Shown: piece by piece, positions 39,372 to 49,973 of the stretch
Numbering within the stretch: the first letter of the stretch is position 1
Layout of the letters: the number at the start of each line of letters is the position of its first letter
Origin: an uncultured Eubacteriales bacterium
Lineage (GTDB): Bacteria; Bacillota; Clostridia; Christensenellales; Borkfalkiaceae
Direction: 5' to 3'
Assembly: GCA_949747905.1 (NCBI GenBank)
Contig: CATKEF010000074.1
Coordinates: forward strand, 1 to 64,000
DNA: 64,000 bases
Made by a program: the position numbers and the translations under genes
The notes under the pieces: model-generated
Database searches by the model: none
Told to the model about the DNA's origin: nothing
What the model saw: only the letters and a program-made list of their open reading frames with translations

Positions 39372-40060
39372 TGCTTATTAAAAAATGGGACAAGTTGCCG
39401 CAGGAAATGCGTAACGATGCGGTGCGCCCGTATTACGAAATACTCAGGAAAAGGAATTTCAGTCTTTTCTGGAAACGTTGTTTCGATATTTTCGTTTCTA
39501 CGATTATGCTGATATTATTGTCTCCTGTTTTTCTTGTGCTTGCTATTGCGATAAAAATCGATTCCGAGGGTCCCGTTTTTTTCAGGCAGCAGAGGGTCAC
39601 ACAATACGGAGCTGTTTTCAGAATTTTCAAATTCAGAACTATGGTGAACGGCGCCGATAAAAAAGGTTCGCAGGTAACGCTCGGCAACGATTGCAGGGTG
39701 ACGAAAGTAGGTAAATTCATACGCAAGTGCCGTCTTGACGAAGTAAGTCAACTTATAGATGTTTGGCGCGGAACAATGACTTTCGTAGGTACGCGACCTG
39801 AAGTAAAAAAATATGTCGACAGATATACCGACGAAATGTACGCCACGCTTTTGTTGCCTGCGGGGGTGACGAGCGAGGCGAGTATAAAGTTTAAAGATGA
39901 AGCAGAGCTTTTGAAAGACGCGGAGAACGCGGACGAAACTTACGTCAACGAAGTGTTGCCGAAAAAGATGGAATATAATCTTCGTTCCGTCGAAAAATAC
40001 GGCTTTTGGCGGGATATCGGCGTTATGTTCAGAACCGTGGGTGCGGTGTTGAAGAGGTAG
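39371..40060 (+). CDS. Priming sugar (phosphoglycosyl) transferase
   Basis: KRCFDIFVSTIMLILLSPVFLVLAIAIKIDSEGPVFFRQQRVTQYGAVFRIFKFRTM... RLDEVSQLIDVWRGTMTFVGTRPEV. Confidence 0.92.
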   Translation: MLIKKWDKLPQEMRNDAVRPYYEILRKRNFSLFWKRCFDIFVSTIMLILLSPVFLVLAIAIKIDSEGPVFFRQQRVTQYGAVFRIFKFRTMVNGADKKGSQVTLGNDCRVTKVGKFIRKCRLDEVSQLIDVWRGTMTFVGTRPEVKKYVDRYTDEMYATLLLPAGVTSEASIKFKDEAELLKDAENADETYVNEVLPKKMEYNLRSVEKYGFWRDIGVMFRTVGAVLKR

Positions 40061-40062
40061 AA

Positions 40063-40881
40063 GTGGAAAAATTCTCCGTTTTAATGTCTTTGTATATTAA
40101 GGAAAAGGCGGCGTACTTTGAAGAATGCATAAAAAGCATTCTTAATCAGACTGTTTTGCCCGACGAGATAGTTATAGTGAAAGACGGACCTTTGACGCCG
40201 GAACTCGAAGCTGTTCTTACTAGCTATGTCGAAGCCGACGAGGGGCGATATAAAATTGTACCGCTCGAAGTTAACGTCGGACTGGGCGCGGCGCTCGCTG
40301 AAGGTATTTTACACTGTTCTAACGATATTGTCGCGAGAATGGATACAGATGACATCGCCGTTCCGGACAGATTCGAAATTCAGTTGCAAAAATTCGAAGA
40401 TAATCACGAACTGGATATTTGCGGAAGTCACGTACTGGAATTCGAAGGAAATATACAAAACGTCGTTGCGCAGAGAAAAGTGCCTCTGGACGATAAATCA
40501 ATCAAGAAATATCAGAAGAAGCGCGACGCTTTCAATCATATGACGGTTATGTTCAAAAAATCGGCTGTATTGAGAGCGGGAAATTACAGGGCGTGCCCTT
40601 TGATGGAAGATTCCTTGCTTTGGGTCAATATGTTTTTATCGGGAACAACGGCTGAAAACGTCGATGGGTTTCTGGTTTATGCCCGAATAGGAAAGGATAT
40701 GTTCGAACGCCGCGGCGGGCTGAGTTATTATAAAAAATACCTTGCGGGCAGAAAACAAATATATAAAACAGGTTATATAAACTTTTTCGAATATCATATG
40801 TCGCTCTTTGTTCAATTTATCGTTTGCATTATGCCAAATAAACTTCGCGGAATGATATTCAAGAAATTTTTACACCGCTGA
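40063..40881 (+). CDS. Family 2 glycosyltransferase
   Basis: FSVLMSLYIKEKAAYFEECIKSILNQTVLPDEIVIVKDG, ARMDTDDIAVPDRFE; GTG start at 40063. Confidence 0.88.
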   Translation: MEKFSVLMSLYIKEKAAYFEECIKSILNQTVLPDEIVIVKDGPLTPELEAVLTSYVEADEGRYKIVPLEVNVGLGAALAEGILHCSNDIVARMDTDDIAVPDRFEIQLQKFEDNHELDICGSHVLEFEGNIQNVVAQRKVPLDDKSIKKYQKKRDAFNHMTVMFKKSAVLRAGNYRACPLMEDSLLWVNMFLSGTTAENVDGFLVYARIGKDMFERRGGLSYYKKYLAGRKQIYKTGYINFFEYHMSLFVQFIVCIMPNKLRGMIFKKFLHR

Positions 40882-40893
40882 AATCGTATCGAA

Positions 40894-41718
40894 ATGAACA
40901 GATTAATAGATTCGGAAAAATTAAAAGAAATAGAGACTGATTTATTGAAATCGGTTGACGAGATTTGCAGAAAAGAAAATTTCAGGTATTCTCTCGGCGG
41001 CGGCACTCTGTTGGGAGCCGTAAGACACAAGGGGTTTATTCCCTGGGACGACGACATCGACATAATGATGCCTCGCCCCGATTACGACGCGTTTATTTCT
41101 TATTGCCTTTCCAACGCCGTTCCTTTCGGGATAAAATCGTTTGAGAACGACAAAAATTATGTGGACTTGTCCGCAAAAATTTACAATACGGAAACTATTT
41201 TAAAAGATGACAATATTGCGGGCGGGAGCGATATCGGCGTAAATATCGATGTTTTTCCCGTCGACGGTCTCGGCAATACGTATGAAGAGGCAAAAAAGAT
41301 TTTCGATTCTACGTCTTTCAAGCGCAATTTGCTGGTCGCGGCTCAGTGGAGAAAGTTTTTCAAATCAAAAACGCATTCCTGGTATTACGAACCGTTTCGT
41401 TTCTTGTTTTTCCTCATGAGCAGATTTGTAAATAAAAGCAAGCTGTTCGATTCTATACAGAAAAAATATAAAAACGTCGATTTCGACAATGTGAATTTCG
41501 CCGCTGCAGTGGGCGGTTCGTATCGCGAAAAAGAAATTCTTCCGAAAAGCGTTTTTGCAAATTATGTATCATTGCCGTTTGAGGGCAGCGAGTTTAAAGC
41601 AATTGCCGATTACGATAAGTACTTATCAAGTTTGTACGGCGAATATATGAAGTTGCCGCCGGAAGAAAAGAGAGTTTCTCATCACACTTTTATTGCTTAC
41701 TATAAAACCGAGGATTAA
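40894..41718 (+). CDS. LicD family phospho-transferase
   Basis: YSLGGGTLLGAVRHKGFIPWDDDIDIMMPRPDYDAF. Confidence 0.92.
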   Translation: MNRLIDSEKLKEIETDLLKSVDEICRKENFRYSLGGGTLLGAVRHKGFIPWDDDIDIMMPRPDYDAFISYCLSNAVPFGIKSFENDKNYVDLSAKIYNTETILKDDNIAGGSDIGVNIDVFPVDGLGNTYEEAKKIFDSTSFKRNLLVAAQWRKFFKSKTHSWYYEPFRFLFFLMSRFVNKSKLFDSIQKKYKNVDFDNVNFAAAVGGSYREKEILPKSVFANYVSLPFEGSEFKAIADYDKYLSSLYGEYMKLPPEEKRVSHHTFIAYYKTED

Positions 41719-41721
41719 AAT

Positions 41722-42645
41722 ATGAACAGAATAGCTGTTTTGATGAGTACCTATAACGGTGAAAAATATCTGCGCGAGCAATTGGACAGCTTATTGAATC
41801 AAAAAGGCGTCATATCGGATATATTCGTTCGCGACGACGGTTCTTGCGACGGAACAAAAAATATATTGTGCGAGTACGAAGAAAAGCACAGTAATATTCA
41901 TTTGTCATTCGGCAAAAACATAGGTGTAGGCAACTCGTTTATGAATTTGCTATATTCTATACCTGATGATTACGATTATTATGCATTTTCCGATCAGGAC
42001 GATATATGGGAAGATGTGAAACTTACCGAAGGTATAAAGGTGCTTGAAAAAAGCGGAAGACAATTGTATGCTTCGAATATGGAGTGCGTGGATAAGGACG
42101 GAACTTCACTCGGAATAAGGTTTACAGACGATACTAAAATATGTATTTCTCCGATTAACATATTGGGTTTTAATATGTTGGCAGGGTGTACTTTGATAAT
42201 GACAAATAAATTTTACAAATTTTTATCAAAAATAGAGAACCGTCCGTCAACTGAGCTTCTTAATATACGAATTCATGATGTATGGTGCGTTATGGTTGCA
42301 GCCATATATGACGAAATAATTTATGACGAAAAATCTTTTATAAAATATAGACAGCATAATAACAATGCTTCGGGTGGAGTTAAAGTCAGTCGGCTTAAAG
42401 TATTCAAAACCCGAGTGAAAAAGATTTTTAATAAAAAATTAAGAAATTGCAGAAGTAGGTTGGCTAAAGAAATTTGTTTAAAATTTCCGGATAGAGCCAA
42501 AGATTATCCCGAATTAAAAATTTGCGCTGATTCAAATAAATTTCATTCTAAAAAATGGATTATTAAAAATAATAAGTTGTTCACTGAAAATACAAATGAA
42601 AGTTCTGCCTTTTTTATCCTTAAAGTTTTGTTGAATTTGATTTAA
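41722..42645 (+). CDS. Family 2 glycosyltransferase (rhamnosyltransferase-like)
   Basis: IAVLMSTYNGEKYLREQLDSLLNQKGVISDIFVRDDGSCDGT, AFSDQDDIW. Confidence 0.9.
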   Translation: MNRIAVLMSTYNGEKYLREQLDSLLNQKGVISDIFVRDDGSCDGTKNILCEYEEKHSNIHLSFGKNIGVGNSFMNLLYSIPDDYDYYAFSDQDDIWEDVKLTEGIKVLEKSGRQLYASNMECVDKDGTSLGIRFTDDTKICISPINILGFNMLAGCTLIMTNKFYKFLSKIENRPSTELLNIRIHDVWCVMVAAIYDEIIYDEKSFIKYRQHNNNASGGVKVSRLKVFKTRVKKIFNKKLRNCRSRLAKEICLKFPDRAKDYPELKICADSNKFHSKKWIIKNNKLFTENTNESSAFFILKVLLNLI

Positions 42646-42666
42646 ATTCAGTGTTATTGTACAATT

Positions 42667-44007
42667 ATGATAATATTAATGCTCTTTATTTTTATATTAT
42701 TTATTATAATTGCTTATTTTAAAGGAAAAAGAAATTTACTTTCTCCTTGGTTTTTACTGTGTTCGATGTTTTTGATAACTTATTCTATAGTTTTATTTAA
42801 TTATAAGAATTGGGAAGTCAGAATTAATGAGAAATTTGTCTTATATATAAGTACTGCTTTAATAGCTTTTGGAATCGGTACTTTATTAATCAATAAAACA
42901 CAAGTTTGTAAAAGTAATAATCGTTGTACTTCAATTTGGAATTACAATGATTTGGAGTTTCAATTTAAATATCCTGTAAATATTTTAATGTTTGCATCTC
43001 TTGCGTTTGCATTCGGATATGTATATAAATTATTTTCCGATGTTTCCGGCGCCGGGTCCTTAACGGAGATGTTAAGAAAGATTTACGACAACAGAATAAA
43101 CGAACAATATACTCCGGGGTTTATTTTCAATCAAATGTCGGAGATAGTAAGAGCAATTGCTTATTTAAATACTTACAAACTTTTTTTAAGATTCTATTCC
43201 AAAACCGATAAAACAAGTTTCATAAAAATTTTTATACCGATATTGGTTTTATTGATTACTGCGCTTATATCTACGGATAGAAATATTTTTTTGCGATACG
43301 GCATTTACTTTGTTTGTTTATGGATGTTTTTTTATTATAATCATTGTAAAAGCAAAAATGTAAACGGTAGAATTATTATAGGTATTATAGTAATCGGTGT
43401 TATAATTTTTATATTGTTTTACATTATGGGAAAGATGAAATTATACGGGTCAAGTTTCTCTAGAGCATTGAGTATTTACGGTGGTTCGGGTCTGTATAAT
43501 TTTAATTTGTGGCTTGAAACTTTTGACGAGCCTTTAAAATATGGTCAATCTACTTTTACTCAATTTTTGGATTCCGTCGGTGTACTTCTTAAATTTATAG
43601 GTGTTGATTTACATGGTTCGGTAGAGAAGGTAGATGCATATATTAAATTCACATCGTCAAACGGATATGTTTACAGTTCAAATATATATAGTGCTTTGAA
43701 ACCGTATGTTGAAGATTTCGGATATTTCGGTGTAATATTCTTTCCGTTTATTATGGGCGTGTGCTATCAGTTTCTATTTTTAAAAGCAAAAAAGAGTAAA
43801 TGCGGATTTTCTTGGATAGCATACAGCCTTTTGATTTATCCGATTATATTCTTCCCGATTTTGGAACAATTGTTCAGAAGATTTCATTTCGGATTTGTTT
43901 ATGAGGTGGGTTGGTTAACTATTTTATATCTTTTCGTGTTTGTTAGAAATAAATATAAAATTTGCAGGAATAAACGTGTAACGCTAGGTGGAACACAGAA
44001 ATGTTAA
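42667..44007 (+). CDS. O-antigen/oligosaccharide repeat-unit polymerase (Wzy-like)
   Basis: Multi-TM 446 aa protein, AT-rich, in a polysaccharide cluster; TDRNIFLRYGIYF and YSSNIYSALKPYVEDFGYFGVIFFPFIMG segments. Confidence 0.8.
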   Translation: MIILMLFIFILFIIIAYFKGKRNLLSPWFLLCSMFLITYSIVLFNYKNWEVRINEKFVLYISTALIAFGIGTLLINKTQVCKSNNRCTSIWNYNDLEFQFKYPVNILMFASLAFAFGYVYKLFSDVSGAGSLTEMLRKIYDNRINEQYTPGFIFNQMSEIVRAIAYLNTYKLFLRFYSKTDKTSFIKIFIPILVLLITALISTDRNIFLRYGIYFVCLWMFFYYNHCKSKNVNGRIIIGIIVIGVIIFILFYIMGKMKLYGSSFSRALSIYGGSGLYNFNLWLETFDEPLKYGQSTFTQFLDSVGVLLKFIGVDLHGSVEKVDAYIKFTSSNGYVYSSNIYSALKPYVEDFGYFGVIFFPFIMGVCYQFLFLKAKKSKCGFSWIAYSLLIYPIIFFPILEQLFRRFHFGFVYEVGWLTILYLFVFVRNKYKICRNKRVTLGGTQKC

Positions 44008-44747
44008 GTTATAAAATTATGAATATCGGAGTAATTTTTGCCGGCGGAGTCGGCAGCAGAATGCATAGTAAAGAGATGCCCAAACAGTTTCTCAGCGTTC
44101 ACGGTAAGCCGATAATAATTCATACTCTCGAACATTTCGAGAAAAACGGCGAAATAGATGCAGTAGTTGTCGCATGCGTTCGGGAATGGATACCTCATTT
44201 GAAGGAATTGATTTACAAATACAGAATCGATAAGGTAAAGGAAATCGTAAGCGGAGGGGAGACGGGTCAGCTGTCTATTTATAACGGATTATGCGCGGCA
44301 AAGCGAATTGCCGGAAACGGCAAATCGATTGTCCTCATTCATGACGGAGTACGCCCTCTTATAACATCCGGATTGCTTTCGGAAAATATCGATTGCGTAA
44401 GAAAAAACGGGTCTGCGATAACTGCGGGAATAGTAAAGGAAACCATAGTTATTACCGACGATAAGGGGCGAGTGGAACAGGTGCCTTTGAGGCTCAATTC
44501 GAGAGTCGCCAAAGCTCCGCAGAGTTTTTGGTTGGATGATATTCTGTCCGCTCACGAGAGAGCGCTTAGCGAAAATATCACAAATTTCGTGGATTCATGC
44601 ACGCTTATGAATAAGTACGGATATAAACTGCACATGTTGGACGGTCCGTATGAAAACATTAAAATAACCACGCCCGACGATTTTTACACCATGCGGGCAA
44701 TACTTGACGCAAAAGAAAACGCTCAGATATACGGCTATAATGATTAG
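44001..44747 (+). CDS. IspD/TarI-like cytidylyltransferase
   Basis: VIFAGGVGSRMHSKEMPKQFLSVHGKPIIIHTLEHFE, IHDGVRPLI, KITTPDDF. Confidence 0.88.
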   Translation: MLSYKIMNIGVIFAGGVGSRMHSKEMPKQFLSVHGKPIIIHTLEHFEKNGEIDAVVVACVREWIPHLKELIYKYRIDKVKEIVSGGETGQLSIYNGLCAAKRIAGNGKSIVLIHDGVRPLITSGLLSENIDCVRKNGSAITAGIVKETIVITDDKGRVEQVPLRLNSRVAKAPQSFWLDDILSAHERALSENITNFVDSCTLMNKYGYKLHMLDGPYENIKITTPDDFYTMRAILDAKENAQIYGYND

Positions 44748-44758
44748 GAGATAATCGT

Positions 44759-45757
44759 TTGAATTTTTCACGGTTCGAGGGTAAAAAAATATTGGTTACC
44801 GGTGCGGGCGGCCTGATAGGACAGGCTGTGGTTCGCGCGCTGATTTCTTATAAGAGCGAAAACCCCGTTAAAGTCGTGGCGTTGGTGCGCAATGAAGCCA
44901 AAGCCCGTAAAATATTTGCCGATATTTCCGGAAGCAGTCTCGAATATATGGTTTGCGATGTTTGCAATCTCGAACCCGTAAACCTGAACGTTGATTATAT
45001 TGTTCACTGCGCAAGTTTTACGTCAAGCCAATCTTTTGTCTGCGAACCTGTCGAAGTTATCTATAAAAACGTCGAAGGTACGGTAAACGTACTGGAATTT
45101 GCCAGGGCTAACGATGTGAAGGGACTTGTGTATCTTTCGACTATGGAAGTTTACGGGGCGCCTTCGGACGATATACCGGTGACCGAAGTTTCTCCGTCTT
45201 ATCTCGATTGCATGAAACCTCGTTCGAGTTATCCTGAAAGCAAACGCTTATGTGAGTGCCTATGCGCTTCGTACTGTTCGGAATACGGGGTCAAAGCAAA
45301 AGTTGTGAGACTTACCCAGACTTTCGGTGCGGGAGTTGCCTATGGCGACGGGAGAGTTTTTGCGGAGTTTGCCAGAAGCGTAATCGAAGGCAAAGATATT
45401 GTTTTGAAAACCAAAGGGGAGACCGAACGCAACTATCTATATATCGGCGACGCAGTAAACGCCGTTTTAACCGTTTTGCTTGACGGCGTACCGGGTGAAG
45501 CATACAATGCGGCAAACGAGGACACTTATTGTTCTATATACGATATGGCGAATATGGTTGCCGAAAAATTCGGAAACGGAAAGACTTCGGTAGTAATAGA
45601 AGAGGGAAGCGTATCGGAAAATATGCAGTACGCTCCCGTTATGAAAATGAACCTAAGATGCGCTAAATTGAGGGCGCTCGGCTGGCAGCCCGAAAAAGGG
45701 TTGACGGAATCTTTCTCTGAAATGATAGCTTATATGAAAGCGAACAGAAACAGTTGA
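44759..45757 (+). CDS. NAD-dependent epimerase/dehydratase (extended SDR)
   Basis: TTG start with SD AGGAG; ILVTGAGGLIGQAVVRAL, YxxxK in SSYPESKRLCE. Confidence 0.88.
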   Translation: MNFSRFEGKKILVTGAGGLIGQAVVRALISYKSENPVKVVALVRNEAKARKIFADISGSSLEYMVCDVCNLEPVNLNVDYIVHCASFTSSQSFVCEPVEVIYKNVEGTVNVLEFARANDVKGLVYLSTMEVYGAPSDDIPVTEVSPSYLDCMKPRSSYPESKRLCECLCASYCSEYGVKAKVVRLTQTFGAGVAYGDGRVFAEFARSVIEGKDIVLKTKGETERNYLYIGDAVNAVLTVLLDGVPGEAYNAANEDTYCSIYDMANMVAEKFGNGKTSVVIEEGSVSENMQYAPVMKMNLRCAKLRALGWQPEKGLTESFSEMIAYMKANRNS

Positions 45758-45760
45758 TTT

Positions 45761-47197
45761 ATGGCGGAAAGGATAACAACAAAAAAATTTGCGAAGAACG
45801 TTATATATTCCGTTCTTGCGCAAATTATATCTTTATCGGTAAGTTTTGTCCTTACGTTGATTGTTCCGAGATTTATAGACGAATATCAGTATGCGTATTG
45901 GCAGACTTATGTTTTATACGTCGGTTACGTCGGAGTTCTGCATTTCGGCTTGCTTGACGGACTTGTATTGCGCTATTCGAGATACGATTACGAAGAACTG
46001 GATAAGGCGCGGCTCAGGTCTCAGTTTTTGATTCTGCTTATGTTTACAAGCATTGTCTCGATTGTTGCAATCGCCGTTTCCGTTTTCGCTTTCGGCGACG
46101 AAAACAAAATTATTTTCATACTGGTGGCTATAGGTATCATAACGAAAAATCTTGTTACTTACAGCTCCTATATGTTTCAGATAACCAACCGTATAAACAA
46201 GTACGTGGCGTTGACTATCGGTCAGAGATTAACTTACGGTGTCATCGTAAGCGTGTTGCTTATTTTCAAAGTTAACGATTTTTATTGGTATTGTATTGCC
46301 GATTTGTGCGGCGACTTTGTTGGAATAATCATAGGCACTGTTTTCAACCGCGGGTTATACCTCGGCGGACTCATCGAGCCGAAAGCCGCGCGCGCCGAAC
46401 TGAAAGCAAATATTTCTTCGGGAATTCTTTTAATGCTTGCCAACTGGTCCGCGATGCTTATGATTGGCAGCGCAAAGATGATTGTTCAGTGGCGGTGGGA
46501 CGAACTGGTTTTCGGCAAAGTGTCTTTTGCTTTCAGCGTTTCAAATATTTTTCTCGTATTCGTTACGGCAATAAGCGTCGTGCTGTTCCCTTCGTTACAG
46601 CGTATAGAGCCTGAAAAATTGCCTGCGATGTATAAAAATATACGAAATATCCTGTCGCCCGTGCTGTTTTTCATGATGCTGTTCTATTTTGTCGGCTGCT
46701 GGTTGTTGAATTTATGGTTGCCAAAGTATTCGGACAGTCTTGTATATCTCGGGATTCTGCTGCCAATTATCATTTTTTCGTCCAAAGTCAGTCTGTTGAC
46801 GAATAACTATCTTAAAGTATACAGAAAAGAGAAACAAATGCTGATTGTCAACCTTATATCGATTGCCTTGGGTGTTGGTTCGTTTGTTTTGTGCGCATAC
46901 GTATTCGGAAATATTATTGCATTGCTCGCGTGCGTCGTGTTCATAATAATGCTTAATTCCGTTATTTCCGAAATCTGCGTTATGAGAACAATAGGCATAA
47001 AAATCGTCAAAGAGTTTTTTATCGAGGCGGTTATGACTATCGGTTTTATATTGTGCGCAAGTCTTCTCGGTTTATGGGTGGGCTTTGGTGCGTATTTCGG
47101 TCTGTTTGCGCTTTATTGCGTGTTGAATTATAAATCAATAATGGAAATTTTCGGTAAATTATTCGGAAAGAAAAAAGTCGGGGTGGACGCGGAATGA
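45761..47197 (+). CDS. Polysaccharide flippase (Wzx-like)
   Basis: 478 aa multi-TM, MATE/Wzx-like N-terminus ([30 protein letters not shown]). Confidence 0.85.
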   Translation: MAERITTKKFAKNVIYSVLAQIISLSVSFVLTLIVPRFIDEYQYAYWQTYVLYVGYVGVLHFGLLDGLVLRYSRYDYEELDKARLRSQFLILLMFTSIVSIVAIAVSVFAFGDENKIIFILVAIGIITKNLVTYSSYMFQITNRINKYVALTIGQRLTYGVIVSVLLIFKVNDFYWYCIADLCGDFVGIIIGTVFNRGLYLGGLIEPKAARAELKANISSGILLMLANWSAMLMIGSAKMIVQWRWDELVFGKVSFAFSVSNIFLVFVTAISVVLFPSLQRIEPEKLPAMYKNIRNILSPVLFFMMLFYFVGCWLLNLWLPKYSDSLVYLGILLPIIIFSSKVSLLTNNYLKVYRKEKQMLIVNLISIALGVGSFVLCAYVFGNIIALLACVVFIIMLNSVISEICVMRTIGIKIVKEFFIEAVMTIGFILCASLLGLWVGFGAYFGLFALYCVLNYKSIMEIFGKLFGKKKVGVDAE

Positions 47198-48081
47198 AAG
47201 GAATAATACTTGCGGGCGGAAGCGGGACAAGGCTTTATCCCCTTACAAAGGTGACAAGCAAACAGCTTTTACCGGTATACGACAAACCTATGATTTATTA
47301 CCCTTTGTGCACCTTGATGCAGGCGGGCATAAGGGAGATACTGATAATTTCCACCTCTCAGGACTTGCCTTCTTTCGAACGGCTTCTGGGTGACGGAAGC
47401 AGTTACGGAATTTCTCTTCGGTATAAAGTTCAGCCGTCACCCGACGGACTTGCCCAGGCATTCATACTTGGCAAAGAATTTATAGGCGACGATTTGTGCG
47501 CAATGATTCTCGGCGACAATATCTTTTACGGTCACGGCTTTAAGAAAATGCTGGCGGAAGCAAAGAAAAATGCGGAAAACGGCAAAGCTACGATTTTCGG
47601 ATATGAAGTCAAAGACCCTCAGCGGTTCGGAATCGTGGAATTCGACGATTGCGGGAACGTTCTTTCCGTGGAGGAAAAACCTTCCGAGCCTAAGTCCGAT
47701 TATTGTATAACGGGATTGTATTTTTACGATAACAGAGCGGTTGAATTCGCCGAATCCATAAAACCGTCGGCGCGCGGCGAGCTTGAAATTACGGATTTAA
47801 ACGGAAAATACCTTGATTGCGGCGATTTGTGCGTGCAGTTGCTCGACAGGGGATTCGCCTGGTTGGATACTGGAACTATGGACAGTTTGTTCGAAGCGGG
47901 TGAATTCGTGCGTATTCTGTCTCAGAGGCAGAGCGTGACGATTTCCGCGCCCGAGGAAACGGCTTATTCAAACGGTTGGATAAGTAAGGAAACGCTTTTG
48001 AAAGCTGCGGAAAGTTACGGAAAATCTCCTTACGGAGAGTATTTGAAAAGAGTGGCGGAAAACCGCCGTAAAAGAGGTTGA
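47194..48081 (+). CDS. rmlA: Glucose-1-phosphate thymidylyltransferase
   Basis: [38 protein letters not shown]. Confidence 0.96.
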   Translation: MKGIILAGGSGTRLYPLTKVTSKQLLPVYDKPMIYYPLCTLMQAGIREILIISTSQDLPSFERLLGDGSSYGISLRYKVQPSPDGLAQAFILGKEFIGDDLCAMILGDNIFYGHGFKKMLAEAKKNAENGKATIFGYEVKDPQRFGIVEFDDCGNVLSVEEKPSEPKSDYCITGLYFYDNRAVEFAESIKPSARGELEITDLNGKYLDCGDLCVQLLDRGFAWLDTGTMDSLFEAGEFVRILSQRQSVTISAPEETAYSNGWISKETLLKAAESYGKSPYGEYLKRVAENRRKRG

Positions 48082-48084
48082 CAT

Positions 48085-49107
48085 ATGACAATAATGGTAA
48101 CTGGCGGCGCGGGATTTATAGGCAGCAATTTTATTTTTTACGACTTAAAAAAACATGCGGGAGACAGGGTCGTGTGCGTAGACAAATTGACGTATGCGGG
48201 GAACGTGTCAACGTTGAAGAGCGTAAAGGACAAACCGAACTTCAGATTTGTACGGGAGGATATCTGCAACCGCGAAGCGATATATGCAATATTCGAAGAG
48301 GAGAAGCCGGACGTAGTAATAAATTTTGCCGCGGAAAGTCACGTGGACAGAAGCATAGAAAACCCTGATATATTTCTTAAAACAAATATAATGGGTACGG
48401 TCACATTGATGGACGCGTGTTTAAAATACGGAATAAAACGATTTCATCAGGTATCAACGGACGAAGTGTACGGAGACTTGCCGTTGGACAAACCGGAAAT
48501 GTTCTTTACGGAAAGTACGCCGTTGCAAACGAGCAGCCCGTATTCGTCCAGCAAAGCGTCGGCGGACCTTTTTGCGCTTGCTTATTACAGGACGTACGGA
48601 CTGCCTGTAAGTATAAGTCGATGCTCGAATAATTACGGACCGTATCATTTTCCGGAAAAGCTCATCCCCCTGACTATAGTAAATGCGTTGGCGGACAAGC
48701 CGCTACCCGTGTATGGGAAGGGCGAAAACGTTCGGGACTGGCTGTATGTTGAGGACCATTGCAAGGCAATAGACTTAATCGTTCGCAAGGGGAAAGCGGG
48801 CGAGGTATATAACGTCGGGGGACATAACGAAATGCGGAATATCGATATAGTCCGGCTGATATGCAAAGAGCTTGGTAAGCCCGAAAGCCTGATTAGATAC
48901 GTAACGGACAGGAAGGGGCATGATTTGCGATATGCAATCGACCCGACGAAGATTCATAACGAACTCGGGTGGCTGCCTGAGACGAAGTTCGCGGACGGCA
49001 TAAAAAAGACTGTGAGCTGGTATTTGGAAAACAGAGATTGGTGGGAAACGATAGTGTCGGGGGAATATAGGAAATATTACGAAAAGATGTACGGAAAGAG
49101 ACAATGA
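48085..49107 (+). CDS. rmlB: dTDP-glucose 4,6-dehydratase
   Basis: TGGAGFIGSNFI, FAAESHVDRSIENPDIF, HQVSTDEVYGDL, CSNNYGPYHFPEKLIPL. Confidence 0.96.
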   Translation: MTIMVTGGAGFIGSNFIFYDLKKHAGDRVVCVDKLTYAGNVSTLKSVKDKPNFRFVREDICNREAIYAIFEEEKPDVVINFAAESHVDRSIENPDIFLKTNIMGTVTLMDACLKYGIKRFHQVSTDEVYGDLPLDKPEMFFTESTPLQTSSPYSSSKASADLFALAYYRTYGLPVSISRCSNNYGPYHFPEKLIPLTIVNALADKPLPVYGKGENVRDWLYVEDHCKAIDLIVRKGKAGEVYNVGGHNEMRNIDIVRLICKELGKPESLIRYVTDRKGHDLRYAIDPTKIHNELGWLPETKFADGIKKTVSWYLENRDWWETIVSGEYRKYYEKMYGKRQ

Positions 49108-49973
49108 AAGTAATGGTGACGGGAGTAAAAGGTCAGCTGGGCTATGACGTTGCGAACGAGCTTGCAAAACGCGGTCATAAGGTGATAGGAACGGATATAA
49201 GGGATATGGATATAACCGACGAAGAAAACGTGAAGACGTTCTTTGCGGCAAATATCCCGGACGCCGTTATCCATTGCGCCGCATGGACTGCTGTGGACGC
49301 TGCGGAAGACGAAGAGAATATCGGCAAAGTGCGCGCGGTGAACGCTTTGGGTACGCGTTATATAGCGTCCGAATGTAAAAAATACGGTTGTAAAATGATA
49401 TATATTTCAACCGATTACGTTTTCGACGGGAGCGGGGACAAGCCTTGGGAAGCCGATTGCAAAGATTTCAGACCGCTGAACGTATACGGACAAACCAAAC
49501 TCGAAGGCGAATTTGCCGTTGCGGAAACGCTTGACAGATTTTTTATAGTGCGCATAGCTTGGGTGTTCGGTAAAAACGGCGGTAATTTCATAAAAACAAT
49601 GCTCAATCTCGGAAAAAAGAATGAAAGCTTGCGAGTTGTATGCGACCAAATCGGCACGCCTACTTATACCTATGATTTGGCGGTGTTGTTGTCCGATATG
49701 GCGGAAAGCGAAAAATACGGATACTATCATGCGACAAACGAGGGCGGTTATATAAGCTGGTATGATTTTGCAAAGGAAATTTTCCGCATGTCCGGTTACG
49801 GTACGGAAGTTTTTCCTGTAACTACCGAGGAATACGGGAAAACGAAAGCTATGCGCCCATTAAACAGCCGCCTGGATAAAAGCAAATTGAAAGAAAAAGG
49901 TTTCAGTCCGCTGCCCGACTGGCGCGACGCGCTTGATAGATATTTAAAGGAAATTAATTATGGCACAAATTAA
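49104..49973 (+). CDS. rmlD: dTDP-4-dehydrorhamnose reductase
   Basis: VTGVKGQLGYDVANELAKRGH, HCAAWTAVDAAEDE, STDYVFDGSGDKPW. Confidence 0.95.
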   Translation: MKVMVTGVKGQLGYDVANELAKRGHKVIGTDIRDMDITDEENVKTFFAANIPDAVIHCAAWTAVDAAEDEENIGKVRAVNALGTRYIASECKKYGCKMIYISTDYVFDGSGDKPWEADCKDFRPLNVYGQTKLEGEFAVAETLDRFFIVRIAWVFGKNGGNFIKTMLNLGKKNESLRVVCDQIGTPTYTYDLAVLLSDMAESEKYGYYHATNEGGYISWYDFAKEIFRMSGYGTEVFPVTTEEYGKTKAMRPLNSRLDKSKLKEKGFSPLPDWRDALDRYLKEINYGTN

